A stretch of DNA of 64,000 nucleotides from Chitinophagaceae bacterium (GCA_947488765.1 CANLAE010000002.1:62001-126000), one strand, 5' to 3'. Positions 36,895 through 46,448 are shown, counted from the stretch's first letter. Notes: generated by a model not told the origin, from the sequence alone. Numbers and translations: made by a program.

Positions 36895-36921
36895 AGCCAC
36901 ACAATTTGTGTGGCTTTTTTT
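36895..36921 (+). terminator. Terminator after tRNA-Gln
   Basis: AGCCACAC (36895-36902), 5-base loop, GTGTGGCT (36908-36915), then a run of seven T. Classic intrinsic terminator 11 bases after the tRNA end. Confidence 0.88.
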
Positions 36922-36950
36922 ATTCTTTTACTTACAACAAAATTGTTTCT

Positions 36951-36960
36951 GCACCTTTGC
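36951..36960 (+). promoter_or_regulatory. Candidate -7 box for the PHP-domain gene
   Basis: GCACCTTTGC, a TTTG-type box, ends 26 bases before the ATG at 36986. -33 not evident. Confidence 0.35.
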
Positions 36961-36985
36961 ATAGCACATAACTAGATTTCTCCCC

Positions 36986-39900
36986 ATGAAAAAACTATTC
37001 TTTTTAGTAGTTTCATATTTATGTACCTACCAAATCGCTACTTGTCAAACCCCAATAAATATGGGCAGCCAGCCTAATTTTTCTTACACTGAAAACTTTA
37101 GTGAAATCAATAATTGGGTGTTTAATTCAGCTCCTGCCAACGGAATTTTTACTGCTGGTATAGGTGCATCAGCCTGGAAAGGAAATGAGGTTAACGCTAT
37201 TGGAAGTGTTCCATCAGCATTAAAAATTGTTACTGCCTCTACTTTTTTTCAAACGCCTCCATCGGGGAGTTTTGGTTATAGTAGCGGAGTTTATAAAGGC
37301 AACCAAAGTTTAATATTATTATCATCCGGTACTACTGATAATAATAATTCTGTAAGTATGGATTTTTTCTTAGACTTCACTGGAGTTAATGCAGGAAACC
37401 TAAGCTTTGACTGGACTTCACTCAATAATTCAACAGGAAATAGGAATGGTTCTTTAAGGGTTTATGCCTCAGTTGATGGAACTACATTTACAGAAATTAC
37501 CGGTGCACAGGTATTAAATTTTACCAATAACCTTGCAACCGGTGGAAGTATAGTAAATGTGGCTTTGCCATCTACATTTAATAATTCAGCAACTGCAAGG
37601 CTGCGATTTTATTATCATAATGGAGTTGGTGGTACATCAGGTAGCAGACCAAGATTAAATTTAGATAATGTAAAAGTTTCTGCATTTCCTACTACACCAT
37701 GTATTGCTCCAACAACTCAAGCTACAAATTTTATCGCTAATACAGTAATTAATAATTCCATCACATTTTCTTTTACTCCTGCTAATCCTGCTCCTCAAAA
37801 CTATTTAATAGTAATGAGTAACAATAATACACTTAGTAGCAATCCTGTTAATAATGTTACATATTCTATTGGAGATAATTTAGGCGATGGCAATGTAATA
37901 AGTATGGGAAGTTCAACAACTATTTCTGCATCTGGATTAAATCCATCTACTACTTATTACTTCTTTGTTTTCAGCATGAACAACCTTTGTACTGGAGGAC
38001 CACTTTATTTGACAACCGATCCACTAAAAGGAAATGCTACTACACTTGCAGGTGCGTTACCATGTGCTACACCTGCAGCACAACCCACCGCTTTGGTTTT
38101 TAATGCTATTACAACAAATAGTATCTCCGGAAGTTTTACTGCTGCTGCTGGAACAGATGAGTATATTGTTATCAAAACTACCACATCTTCATTTACTGGC
38201 ACATTAACCAATGGCACTAATTATAATGTAGGAAATACAGTTGGCAATGGAACAGTGGTAAGCAAATCTGCAGCTACAACTTTTACCAACAACTCATTGG
38301 CAAGTGGGACTTCTTACTACTATTTTGTGTTTAGCATTAACAGTCAAAACTGCACAGGAGCTCCTGTTTACAATACTTCCGGCCCATTGGTGAATCATGC
38401 AAGTACAACTGGATTACCTGCATGTATTACTCCAACTAACCAACCTTCCAATTTGAATTTAGTTGCTTCCAATAATACTGTAAATGGTTTTTATAATGCC
38501 TCAACTACAGCAGATAATTATTTGGTATTAAGAAGTACTTCAGCAACTTTAACAGCATTGCCGGTTACTGGTACAATCTATACTGTTGGTAACAATTTAG
38601 GCAATGCATTAATCATTCAAAAAGATGCCAATTTATCCTTTATAGATATTGGGCTTTCGCCAAGTACTGCTTACTATTATTTTGTATTTGCAAACAATAT
38701 TAATTGTGTAGGAACTAATCCAACATATCTAACACTAAACCCTTTATCATCTAGTGTTACAACAAGTGCAGTTGCAGTAAATAATTATTATTATGGAAAT
38801 CTACATGCACATTCTTCTTACTCAGATGGCAATCAAGACAATGGCGCATCAACCCCGGCTGATAATTATGCTTATGCAAAAAATAGTTTGTGCATGGATT
38901 TTTTAGGCATCTCCGACCACAACCATGCAACAGCAGGAATGAACATCAACAACTGGCAACCGGGTATCGCTCAAGCTACAGCAGCTACTACAAGTAATTT
39001 CCTTGCATTGTATGGAATGGAATGGGGAGTTATCAGCAATGGGGGGCATGTTTTAATTTATGGAACCAATCAGTTAATTGGCTGGGAAACCAATAACTAC
39101 AATACTTACGTTCCTAAAAGTGATTACATAGGTACATTGCAAACCACAGGTGTGAATGGTCTTTTTAGAACATTAAATAACTTGGGTAATAATTGTTTTG
39201 CAACATTTGCACACCCAGGTTATTCTGATTATAACAATCTGGGAAATTCACCTCTGAATCCAATAGCTGATAGTGTTGTTGTGGGCACTGCAATAGCAAG
39301 CGGTATTGCTTTCAGCACAAATACTACCTACTCTGACCCACCAAGTGCTTACGGATATATTGATTATTATACAAGAATGTTAAGTAAAGGATATCATATT
39401 GGACCATTGATGGACCACGATACACACAACACAAACTTTGGCAGAAGCAGTAATAATAGGTTGGTAGTAATAATGCCTTCACTTACAAGTGCAAATTTTT
39501 ATACTGCCATGAGAGGAAGAAATTTTTATGCAACAGAAGATTGCGATACAAGAATTTCTTTTACCCTTAACAATCAAATCATGGGTAGTAATTTTTCTGG
39601 GAATACTAGCCCTGCTATTAATGTATATGCCACAGACCCTACAAATCCCTCACTTATCCCAACTATCAAATTAATGTTTGGCATTGCCGGAAGTAATATT
39701 TTACCAGTACAAATTACCAGCATTAATGCAAGTACATTATCTTATACTGATTATAGTCTTGCAAATAATGTAAATGGATATTATTATGTAGATGTTACAA
39801 TTGGAGGCAATAGATCCATCTCTTCACCAATTTGGTACAAAAAAAATACTACAGTACCTGTAAACTTGATAAACTTTTCAGCATCTCTGCAAAGTAATAA

Positions 39901-40405
39901 AGATGTTGCAATTCAATGGACAACAACGCAGGAAATAAATTGTAAATCATACGAGTTACAACGTGCTGAAGATGGTGTAAACTTTACTACTCTATTTGTT
40001 GAAAATGCAAAAAACACAAATGGCTACAACTATTATAATTACAGGGATTTACATGCTTTTAATGGAATTAATTATTACAGATTAAAACAAACAGATGTCG
40101 ATAATAAAATAACATTCAGTAAAGTAGTTGCCATCAATATCAGCAAAAGCTCCATCAATTCTGTACAGGTTTACCCCAACCCTATTCGTGATTATTTAAC
40201 ACTTAATATTCATTCAAATACCACAGAAAAAGCAAGTATTGCTATAACAGACATGTTGGGAAAAGTAGAACTGATTCAGGAAATTAATTTAGTAAAGGGA
40301 AATCAAATTTCTTCAATTAATACAACCGGATTAAGCAAAGGAAATCACCTGATTACTTTGAGATGGAAACAAGAGCCTATCAGTATTCAATGTATGAAAT
40401 ACTAA
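36986..40405 (+). CDS. Secreted PHP-domain phosphoesterase with T9SS type A sorting domain
   Basis: A 1139-residue protein. Signal peptide ends ATC|Q near residue 20. A beta-sandwich (about 30-225) and three similar fibronectin-III-like repeats (about 235-590) precede a PHP metal-dependent phosphoesterase domain (about 600-840): HAHSSYSDG, SDHNH, GMEWG, AHPGYSD and MDHDTHN supply the expected His/Asp/Glu ligands. A connector beginning VPVNLINFSA and a T9SS type A domain (VYPNPIRDYLTL) end the chain. A PHP enzyme exported to the cell surface could act on phosphodiesters or phosphorylated sugars; its substrate is unknown. A terminator overlaps its stop. Confidence 0.85.
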   Translation: MKKLFFLVVSYLCTYQIATCQTPINMGSQPNFSYTENFSEINNWVFNSAPANGIFTAGIGASAWKGNEVNAIGSVPSALKIVTASTFFQTPPSGSFGYSSGVYKGNQSLILLSSGTTDNNNSVSMDFFLDFTGVNAGNLSFDWTSLNNSTGNRNGSLRVYASVDGTTFTEITGAQVLNFTNNLATGGSIVNVALPSTFNNSATARLRFYYHNGVGGTSGSRPRLNLDNVKVSAFPTTPCIAPTTQATNFIANTVINNSITFSFTPANPAPQNYLIVMSNNNTLSSNPVNNVTYSIGDNLGDGNVISMGSSTTISASGLNPSTTYYFFVFSMNNLCTGGPLYLTTDPLKGNATTLAGALPCATPAAQPTALVFNAITTNSISGSFTAAAGTDEYIVIKTTTSSFTGTLTNGTNYNVGNTVGNGTVVSKSAATTFTNNSLASGTSYYYFVFSINSQNCTGAPVYNTSGPLVNHASTTGLPACITPTNQPSNLNLVASNNTVNGFYNASTTADNYLVLRSTSATLTALPVTGTIYTVGNNLGNALIIQKDANLSFIDIGLSPSTAYYYFVFANNINCVGTNPTYLTLNPLSSSVTTSAVAVNNYYYGNLHAHSSYSDGNQDNGASTPADNYAYAKNSLCMDFLGISDHNHATAGMNINNWQPGIAQATAATTSNFLALYGMEWGVISNGGHVLIYGTNQLIGWETNNYNTYVPKSDYIGTLQTTGVNGLFRTLNNLGNNCFATFAHPGYSDYNNLGNSPLNPIADSVVVGTAIASGIAFSTNTTYSDPPSAYGYIDYYTRMLSKGYHIGPLMDHDTHNTNFGRSSNNRLVVIMPSLTSANFYTAMRGRNFYATEDCDTRISFTLNNQIMGSNFSGNTSPAINVYATDPTNPSLIPTIKLMFGIAGSNILPVQITSINASTLSYTDYSLANNVNGYYYVDVTIGGNRSISSPIWYKKNTTVPVNLINFSASLQSNKDVAIQWTTTQEINCKSYELQRAEDGVNFTTLFVENAKNTNGYNYYNYRDLHAFNGINYYRLKQTDVDNKITFSKVVAINISKSSINSVQVYPNPIRDYLTLNIHSNTTEKASIAITDMLGKVELIQEINLVKGNQISSINTTGLSKGNHLITLRWKQEPISIQCMKY

Positions 40406-40440
40406 AAAAGTCTCGGTAAATTATTACCGAGACTTTTTTA
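40403..40440 (+). terminator. Strong bidirectional terminator
   Basis: TAAAAAAGTCTCGGTAA (40403-40419), 4-base loop, and its exact complement (40424-40440) with six U in either direction. Begins at the stop codon of the PHP gene; also faces the end of convergent hutH. Confidence 0.92.
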
Positions 40441-40462
40441 GTACTATAACAATAATGGACAT

Positions 40463-40492
40463 TAAAGTTTAAAAACCCGAAGTGTGCGACGC
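40463..40492 (+). repeat. Dispersed intergenic element, copy B
   Basis: TAAAG (40463-40467), 12 bases, then AAGTGTGCGACGC (40480-40492). Same spacing as copies A and C, but the AACAA end is replaced by CGAG. GCCGAG (40491-40496) has an inverted partner CTCGGC (40520-40525). Confidence 0.6.
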
Positions 40493-40536
40493 CGAGAAAG
40501 TTGAATAACGATTTACTGCTCGGCTCAAAAAAATAA

Positions 40537-42033
40537 TTAATCCAGCTTTAGTTTTTGAATGAAAGCAATTGCTTTCACCATATCGTTATGCAATATCCTA
40601 TCTGCATTGTTAAAGCTAATTTCTTTTCTGAAATCAGTAATAATTTTTTCGAGTACGGGTGAGGTTTGCAATGGTCTTCTAAACTCCAATGCTTGTGCTG
40701 CTGTGAGTAATTCTATTGCCAAAACTTTTTCTACATTGTTTATTACACGCAAACATTTGGTAGCGGCATTTGCGCCCATACTTACATGGTCTTCTTGGTT
40801 GTTGCTAGATGAAATACTATCAACACTTGCGGGTGTGCAAAGTTGTTTGTTTTCGCTTACTATTCCGGCAGCGGTATATTGAGGAATCATGAAGCCGGAA
40901 TGCAGTCCGGGATTGGAAACTAGGAATAATGGCAAGCCTCTTTGTCCGCTGATAAGCTGATACGTTCTGCGTTCGCTGATGTTGGCAATTTCACTCATGG
41001 CAATGCTTAAAAAATCAAGGTGCAATGCAAGTGGTTGACCGTGAAAATTCCCTCCGCTAATGATTAAATCTTCGTCAGGAAAAATATTGGGATTATCGGT
41101 AACAGCATTAATTTCTGTAAGAAAAACTTGCAGCACATTTTCGAAAACATCTTTGGTAGCACCATGTACTTGCGGTACACATCTAAAACTATATGGATCT
41201 TGTATTTGCTGCTTTTTATTGGCAGCAATGGTACTTTGTGCAAGGTAACTTCTGATTGTAGCTGCTGTAGCTATCTGTCCTTTATGAGGCCGTACACGAT
41301 GAATGGCTTCGTGCAAGGGTTGTGAGCCACAATCAAAGGCATCAAAACTGATTGCAGCAATAGCATCGGCAAGTTTTAATAATTGTTCTGATTTATGCAG
41401 GCAATACATTCCGTATGAAGTCATGAATTGAGTGCCATTGATTAATGCTAGTCCTTCTTTGCTTTGCAAAGCAATCGTATTTATTTTTCCTTGCTGCACC
41501 AATTGCTTAGCTTCAATTTTTATTCCGTTTTCATACACTTCACCCAAACCAATTAATGGCAAACATAAATGCGACAATGGCGATAAATCTCCACTTGCAC
41601 CTAAAGAACCTTGAGTGTAAACTACAGGCAATACATTTTGATTGCACAAGTTTTTCAAAGCATGAACAGTTGCCAATTGAACACCGCTATGGCCATAGCT
41701 AAGACTTTTAATTTTTAGCATCAGCATCAAGCGAACAATCACAGCCGGAACTTCTTCTCCTAAGCCACAAGCATGACTCATTAATAAGTTATATTGTAGT
41801 TGTTCTATTTGAGATTTATCTATTTGTACATTTTGCAAAAAGCCAAAACCTGTGTTGATACCATAAAATAATGAATCATCTTCAATTATTTTTTTATCAA
41901 GAAAATTGCGGCATTTAACAATACGTTGTTCCGCATCCTCAGCAATAGCAATGGTTACAGGGTTATTGATAAAATTTTTTACTTCCTCGAAAGAGAGTAA
42001 ATCATGGTGAATTTGAAGTGTATTATTTTGCAT
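40537..42033 (-). CDS. hutH: Histidine ammonia-lyase
   Basis: Removes ammonia from histidine to give urocanate, the first step of histidine use. About 498 residues, usual length. The MIO cofactor forms from the Ala-Ser-Gly of QGSLGASGDLSPLSHL near residue 145. Other family segments: FYGINTGFGFLQN near 55 and the central QEDHVSMGANAA near 414. I use the ATG at 42033; an in-frame TTG 12 bases upstream is not needed. The other hut genes are not in the window. A TACTTTGC box lies just upstream of the start on the minus strand. Confidence 0.96.
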   Translation of the reverse strand: MQNNTLQIHHDLLSFEEVKNFINNPVTIAIAEDAEQRIVKCRNFLDKKIIEDDSLFYGINTGFGFLQNVQIDKSQIEQLQYNLLMSHACGLGEEVPAVIVRLMLMLKIKSLSYGHSGVQLATVHALKNLCNQNVLPVVYTQGSLGASGDLSPLSHLCLPLIGLGEVYENGIKIEAKQLVQQGKINTIALQSKEGLALINGTQFMTSYGMYCLHKSEQLLKLADAIAAISFDAFDCGSQPLHEAIHRVRPHKGQIATAATIRSYLAQSTIAANKKQQIQDPYSFRCVPQVHGATKDVFENVLQVFLTEINAVTDNPNIFPDEDLIISGGNFHGQPLALHLDFLSIAMSEIANISERRTYQLISGQRGLPLFLVSNPGLHSGFMIPQYTAAGIVSENKQLCTPASVDSISSSNNQEDHVSMGANAATKCLRVINNVEKVLAIELLTAAQALEFRRPLQTSPVLEKIITDFRKEISFNNADRILHNDMVKAIAFIQKLKLD

Positions 42034-42102
42034 ATGCGACAGCAATTTACTTAAAAGCGCAAAGTAATTTTTTTTATGGAAGAAATTAATTAAAGCCGGA
42101 TG

Positions 42103-42135
42103 TTTGTTTAAGAATAGAAATTTCTTTTTATTTGC
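42103..42135 (+). promoter_or_regulatory. Candidate promoter of tRNA-Arg
   Basis: TTTG (42103-42106), 22 bases, then TATTTGC (42129-42135), an imperfect TAnnTTTG. About 28 bases before the tRNA. Confidence 0.4.
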
Positions 42136-42163
42136 ACTCCGAAAGGATTTTTAGTCCTAGGAT

Positions 42164-42237
42164 GGTTCGGTAGCTCAGCTGGATAGAGCGTCATCCTTCT
42201 AAGATGAGGGCCATTGGTTCGAATCCAATCCGAATCA
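42164..42237 (+). tRNA. tRNA-Arg (anticodon UCU)
   Basis: 74 bases. Acceptor GGTTCGG (42164-42170) pairs with CCGAATC (42230-42236) with one G-U pair; discriminator A. D stem GCTC/GAGC. Anticodon stem TCATC/GATGA encloses CTTCTAA, giving UCU (Arg, codon AGA). T arm ATTGG-TTCGAAT-CCAAT. CCA not encoded. A terminator follows. Confidence 0.96.
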
Positions 42238-42241
42238 CTTT

Positions 42242-42284
42242 AATAAAAAGACCTCGCAAATTAAATTTGCGAGGTCTTTTTATT
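42242..42284 (+). terminator. Terminator after tRNA-Arg
   Basis: A near-perfect inverted repeat: GACCTCGCAAATT (42250-42262) pairs with AATTTGCGAGGTC (42264-42276), flanked by five A before and five T after. It can act in both directions and lies 4 bases past the tRNA. Confidence 0.92.
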
Positions 42285-42337
42285 TTGCAGCAAATTATAA
42301 TTTTAGTAAAGAAGTAATACGCTATAGCGTGAGACGA

Positions 42338-44275
42338 TTATTTTTCTGAATCAAAGGTTGCTTTACCACAACGTAACCAATCCAGATACTTCTGCACATC
42401 GGGAGTATAGCCAACAGGGTTTGTCAATAATCTTTCCGATGTATCAATTACCACATAAAGTGGTTGTGATTGTTTTTGAAAATTTTCTGTTTCAAAAGTT
42501 GCCCATTGATCGCCAATTGTTACAATTTCTTTTGATCCTTGTTTTGTATTGTATGTAAATCTTTTTTCTACAGGCAATCTTTCTTTATCATCAACATACA
42601 AAGAAACTAAAATGAAATTTTCTTTAATGTAGTCAAATACATCTTGTTGTGACCAAACATTTTCTTCCATCTTTCTGCAATTCACACAAGCCCATCCTGT
42701 AAAGTCAATTAGTAATGGTTTATTTTGTGCCTTTGCAAGTTGTAATGCCTTTTTGTAATCATTAATTACATTGGCTTCCAAGCCTTTTCCTTTTACATTT
42801 TCTTTACCATAAATACTATTGCTCAATGGTGGCGGAAACCCACTTACCCATTTAAGATTTGCATACTTTGAATTTGATACACCCGGAATTAAGTAAAGTG
42901 TAAAACACAAAGTAATGATAGCAAAAACCTTTCTTAACATTGGAATTTTCATTCCTTTACGATCTTCTGAAAACCTAATTATTCCAAATAAATAAAGTGT
43001 TAATGCTGCACTGATTATTATCCAGATTGCAAAAAATATTTCCCTTTTTAAAATTCCCCAATGCATTACCAAATCTGCATTTGATAAGAATTTCAATGCC
43101 AAAGCTAACTCTGCAAATGCCAGTACTTTTTTTACTGTACCCAACCATCCTCCACTTTTTGGTAATGTTTGCAACCATCCCGGGAATATTGCAAATAATC
43201 CAAACGGAAGTGCCAATGCCAATCCAAAACCTGCCAAGCCACTGGTTAATTGCCATGCCCCACCACCTGCAGTTCCTACTAATAATGTACCAAGTATAGG
43301 GCCTGTGCAAGAGAAGGAAACAATTGCTAAAGTGAGAGCCATAAAAAATATCCCACCAATACTACCCAAGCCACTTTTACTGTCTGCACTGCTTGCAATA
43401 CCTGATGGCAATGTGATTTCAAAAAAGCCAAAGAAAGAAATTGCAAATACTACAAAAACAATAAAGAAAACAATATTCACCCATGCATTGGTAGAAATCT
43501 GATTAAAAATTTCGGGCTGAACATTTCCTAAAATATGAAACGGAAGGCTTGCAGCCATATAAATAATGAATATAAAAAAACCGTATAAAAGTCCATTTTT
43601 AATCGCTTTCTTTTTATTGTTTGATCGCTTTGTAAAAAAAGAAACTGTTACAGGAATCATTGGAAAAACGCATGGTGTAAGCAATGCAAGCAACCCTCCT
43701 AAAAACCCGAGAAAGAATGTAATCAGTAAACTATTATTCTTTGTTGATTTATCGCCACAATCACTTAGTGGATGATTGACATCAATACTTGCAATTTTAA
43801 TTTGATTATCAGAAGCAACAATTCCTCCATCAAGTTTCACCTGAAATAAATAAGCATCTTGCTTGAAATCATTATCCTTTGCTAGGAAAGCTTCAATTGT
43901 TCCGGATATGCTATTAGGTACTGTACCTGAAATTTTTACTTGTTGTTTTAATTGTAGAGAACCTGTATAGATATTTACAATTTGATTATCAAACAGCGCA
44001 TCTTTTAAGTTTAGTGCAGGCTTATTAAAACTAAGTTGGTTGATAAGTGAATCATTCTCAAAATCAGTAATGATTTTGATATTGGATAAACCTTCAATCT
44101 TTGGATTATCTCCATAAACATGCCAACCTTGTGGTATCTCGGTGGTGGCAGTAATTTGATAAAGTTGATTTCCAATTTTATCGTATACTACATTCCATTT
44201 TAGGAAAGATTCATTTTGAGCAAAAGAAAAAAGACTAAGAAAGATTAAGAAAGACAGAATAAAAATTCTTTTCAT
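42338..44275 (-). CDS. DsbD-type thiol:disulfide interchange protein with cysteine-less N-terminal domain
   Basis: A 645-residue membrane protein that carries electrons from cytoplasmic thioredoxin to the periplasm. Signal peptide ends SFA|Q near 20; an nDsbD-like domain (about 20-150); eight TM helices (about 185-450) with the redox cysteines in LLTPCVFP and SFSCTGP; a C-terminal thioredoxin domain with active site WACVNC (Cys about 530-533). In the N-terminal domain the position of the usual Cys pair is AKDNDF, so that domain cannot pass electrons by itself. The upstream gene, 7 bases away, encodes a free domain of the same kind with the pair. Confidence 0.88.
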   Translation of the reverse strand: MKRIFILSFLIFLSLFSFAQNESFLKWNVVYDKIGNQLYQITATTEIPQGWHVYGDNPKIEGLSNIKIITDFENDSLINQLSFNKPALNLKDALFDNQIVNIYTGSLQLKQQVKISGTVPNSISGTIEAFLAKDNDFKQDAYLFQVKLDGGIVASDNQIKIASIDVNHPLSDCGDKSTKNNSLLITFFLGFLGGLLALLTPCVFPMIPVTVSFFTKRSNNKKKAIKNGLLYGFFIFIIYMAASLPFHILGNVQPEIFNQISTNAWVNIVFFIVFVVFAISFFGFFEITLPSGIASSADSKSGLGSIGGIFFMALTLAIVSFSCTGPILGTLLVGTAGGGAWQLTSGLAGFGLALALPFGLFAIFPGWLQTLPKSGGWLGTVKKVLAFAELALALKFLSNADLVMHWGILKREIFFAIWIIISAALTLYLFGIIRFSEDRKGMKIPMLRKVFAIITLCFTLYLIPGVSNSKYANLKWVSGFPPPLSNSIYGKENVKGKGLEANVINDYKKALQLAKAQNKPLLIDFTGWACVNCRKMEENVWSQQDVFDYIKENFILVSLYVDDKERLPVEKRFTYNTKQGSKEIVTIGDQWATFETENFQKQSQPLYVVIDTSERLLTNPVGYTPDVQKYLDWLRCGKATFDSEK

Positions 44276-44282
44276 GTTGGCA

Positions 44283-44735
44283 TTATTGCAGCGTTAATTC
44301 GAAATTTTGCTTTTTGGGAGGTAAGCATTCTTTATCGTCACAAACCATGTATTCAATTGTACCACTGATATTTGTTTTTATCCCAGATTTTACTTTTGCT
44401 ATTTGAATAAACTTTACTGAATTGCTGTAGTACATCACATTTACTCCAAATGTTTTATCAAATATTTTTTGCAATTTACCCACCTCTTGAATTTTTGATT
44501 CTAATTTAATTAGTGGATTGGGTTTGAAACTTATCTTAGTAGGAATTGGGCCACCTTTATCTGTATTTTGAGAATAAATATGCCAAGGTGCTTGTACTGT
44601 TGATGTGATTACAATTTCGTAAAAACCAACACTTTTTTTCTTTGCTTCGAAATTAAAACTTACAGGATTTTTTGGTTGTGCAAAAGCAAATGAAAAAGAA
44701 GTAATCACACAAAGAAAAGAAAATAATTTTTTCAT
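44283..44735 (-). CDS. Stand-alone DsbD N-terminal-like redox domain
   Basis: A 150-residue secreted protein, signal peptide ending AFA|Q near residue 19. The rest resembles the DsbD alpha/N-terminal immunoglobulin-like domain: PWHIYSQN near 52 and YMVCDDKECLPPKKQ near 128-142, with a CxxxxC pair (about Cys130 and Cys135) corresponding to the electron-accepting cysteines of nDsbD. It lies 7 bases upstream of the full DsbD, whose own copy lacks these cysteines, and so may supply the missing function in trans. Nine bases separate it from purQ. Confidence 0.78.
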   Translation of the reverse strand: MKKLFSFLCVITSFSFAFAQPKNPVSFNFEAKKKSVGFYEIVITSTVQAPWHIYSQNTDKGGPIPTKISFKPNPLIKLESKIQEVGKLQKIFDKTFGVNVMYYSNSVKFIQIAKVKSGIKTNISGTIEYMVCDDKECLPPKKQNFELTLQ

Positions 44736-44744
44736 GAAAATAAT

Positions 44745-45404
44745 TTAATTAAGACCTAAAATTTGAAATATTTTTTTGCCATCAATATTCTGAAGTGCAG
44801 ATGCAGTGGCTCTTTCAGGATGTGGCATCATGCCAAAAATATTTCTATTCTTATTACAAATTCCGGCAATGTTTCTGGTAGCGCCATTCGGATTAAACTC
44901 AGGTGCTACTACCCCATTTTTGTTACAATAACGAAAAAGAATTTGATTATTTGATTCCATTTCATCTAATGTGGCATCATTAGCAAAAAATCTGCCTTCA
45001 CCATGTGCAATCGGAATTTGTAGGGCATCTGATTCATCACTTTTAATGAATACATTTTTACAAATAAATTGTTGATTGGCATTTTGTAGTAATACTCCAG
45101 GCAACAACCCACTCTCACATAAAATTTGAAATCCATTACACACGCCCAATACTTTACCACCCTTGTTTGCAAATTCAATTACACTTTGCATCATGGGACT
45201 AAATTTTGCAATAGCACCACAACGCAAATAATCTCCAAAAGAAAACCCACCAGGTAAAACAATACAATCATCTGTAGTAAACATGCTCAAATCTTTATCC
45301 TTATGCCAAAGCATAATTACTTCTTTTTGTAAGTCATGCAGTAAAGAATCTTGCATGTCTTTATCGCAATTAGACCCTGGAAATACAACAACTCCAAATT
45401 TCAT
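44745..45404 (-). CDS. purQ: Phosphoribosylformylglycinamidine synthase subunit PurQ
   Basis: Class I glutamine amidotransferase subunit that supplies ammonia for FGAM synthesis in purine biosynthesis. About 219 residues. Triad: Cys in GVCNGFQIL near 93, His and Glu in MMPHPERAT near 200. N-terminus KFGVVVFPGSNCD is typical. I use the ATG at 45404; the frame's earlier TTG adds only two residues. It sits within a leftward run of membrane and redox genes rather than with other pur genes. Confidence 0.95.
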   Translation of the reverse strand: MKFGVVVFPGSNCDKDMQDSLLHDLQKEVIMLWHKDKDLSMFTTDDCIVLPGGFSFGDYLRCGAIAKFSPMMQSVIEFANKGGKVLGVCNGFQILCESGLLPGVLLQNANQQFICKNVFIKSDESDALQIPIAHGEGRFFANDATLDEMESNNQILFRYCNKNGVVAPEFNPNGATRNIAGICNKNRNIFGMMPHPERATASALQNIDGKKIFQILGLN

Positions 45405-45455
45405 ATTATTCAATTATTAAACGGTAAAGTTAACAGACAATCGTTAAAACATGTC

Positions 45456-46439
45456 TTAATTTTTTATCAAAATCCAATTATTGTAAACCAATAATGCAAC
45501 GGTTAACCAAAACAAAATATTTGGAATTATTAATCTTTTAGGATAGCTATAAGCATTGGCTGCGAATGCTGCTGAAGGAACTAAGCAAAGAATAGCAGTA
45601 TTTAGATTTGTACCTCTAAAAACAAATGAAACTGGCAACATTAATAATAACAACAACATCATTACACCCCAATTTTTTCGAATTTGAATTACATTTCTGC
45701 TGCTGTTTGCCTGATTATAAAATATTCCGAATAGCAAACAAACAAACAAAATTGAAATTGCTAATCCAATACTTAAATTAATATTTCGAATAGGTAAATG
45801 GAACTGGAATGAAGGTAAAAAATTAACAAACAAATGCCATTGATCGAATAAAAAAAGATAAGATCCTAAAAAATAAAAGGGCATTAAAATCCCAATTAAT
45901 AGTATGAACCATTCTGCAATTTTAAATGGTCTTACAATCATTACCGCAAAAATAGTAATCCCTACTAAAATACTCGTGGGATGATACCCTAAAATAGTGA
46001 TGGCAGTTAAAATACCGATATTAAATAACCAGCTTTTAGGAGAACTAAGATTATACAGCTTAGCCAACAATGAGAAAATCCAAATTACAAAAAAGTTAGC
46101 CACTAAAGCTGCGCTGATATTACTCCATTGAGCAAAAAAACCAGAAAACAAAATGTAAGACATAGCAACAGTGTAATTCTGCTGCTGAAACATCTTTAAA
46201 TTGTTTAAAGTTGCGTTTAATTTAAGCGCTTGAATAAACAAAAGAAACAAGTATATAAATACTAAAATAGTTGCGGGTAAATTACTTAATAGCTTTTGTA
46301 GTATTGGACTTATCAAGCCATCATTCGAAACCGTAAGAACCAATGGGGCAGCATAAAACAAATGAAAGTGTACCGCAAATGTTAGTAGCAGTAGAAAAAA
46401 AATATTTACAATTGACTTGTCTCTGAAAAAAAATACCAC
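45456..46439 (-). CDS. DUF6427-like polytopic membrane protein
   Basis: A 327-residue membrane protein with about nine to ten hydrophobic helices from end to end and few charged residues; short loops hold LNATLNNLKMFQQQNY and HPTSILVG. It looks like the Bacteroidota DUF6427 family, often placed near purine genes, whose role is unknown. Spacing is 9 bases to the upstream secreted protein and 51 bases to purQ. No catalytic motif can be assigned. Confidence 0.7.
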   Translation of the reverse strand: MVFFFRDKSIVNIFFLLLLTFAVHFHLFYAAPLVLTVSNDGLISPILQKLLSNLPATILVFIYLFLLFIQALKLNATLNNLKMFQQQNYTVAMSYILFSGFFAQWSNISAALVANFFVIWIFSLLAKLYNLSSPKSWLFNIGILTAITILGYHPTSILVGITIFAVMIVRPFKIAEWFILLIGILMPFYFLGSYLFLFDQWHLFVNFLPSFQFHLPIRNINLSIGLAISILFVCLLFGIFYNQANSSRNVIQIRKNWGVMMLLLLLMLPVSFVFRGTNLNTAILCLVPSAAFAANAYSYPKRLIIPNILFWLTVALLVYNNWILIKN

Positions 46440-46448
46440 GGTTAATAT

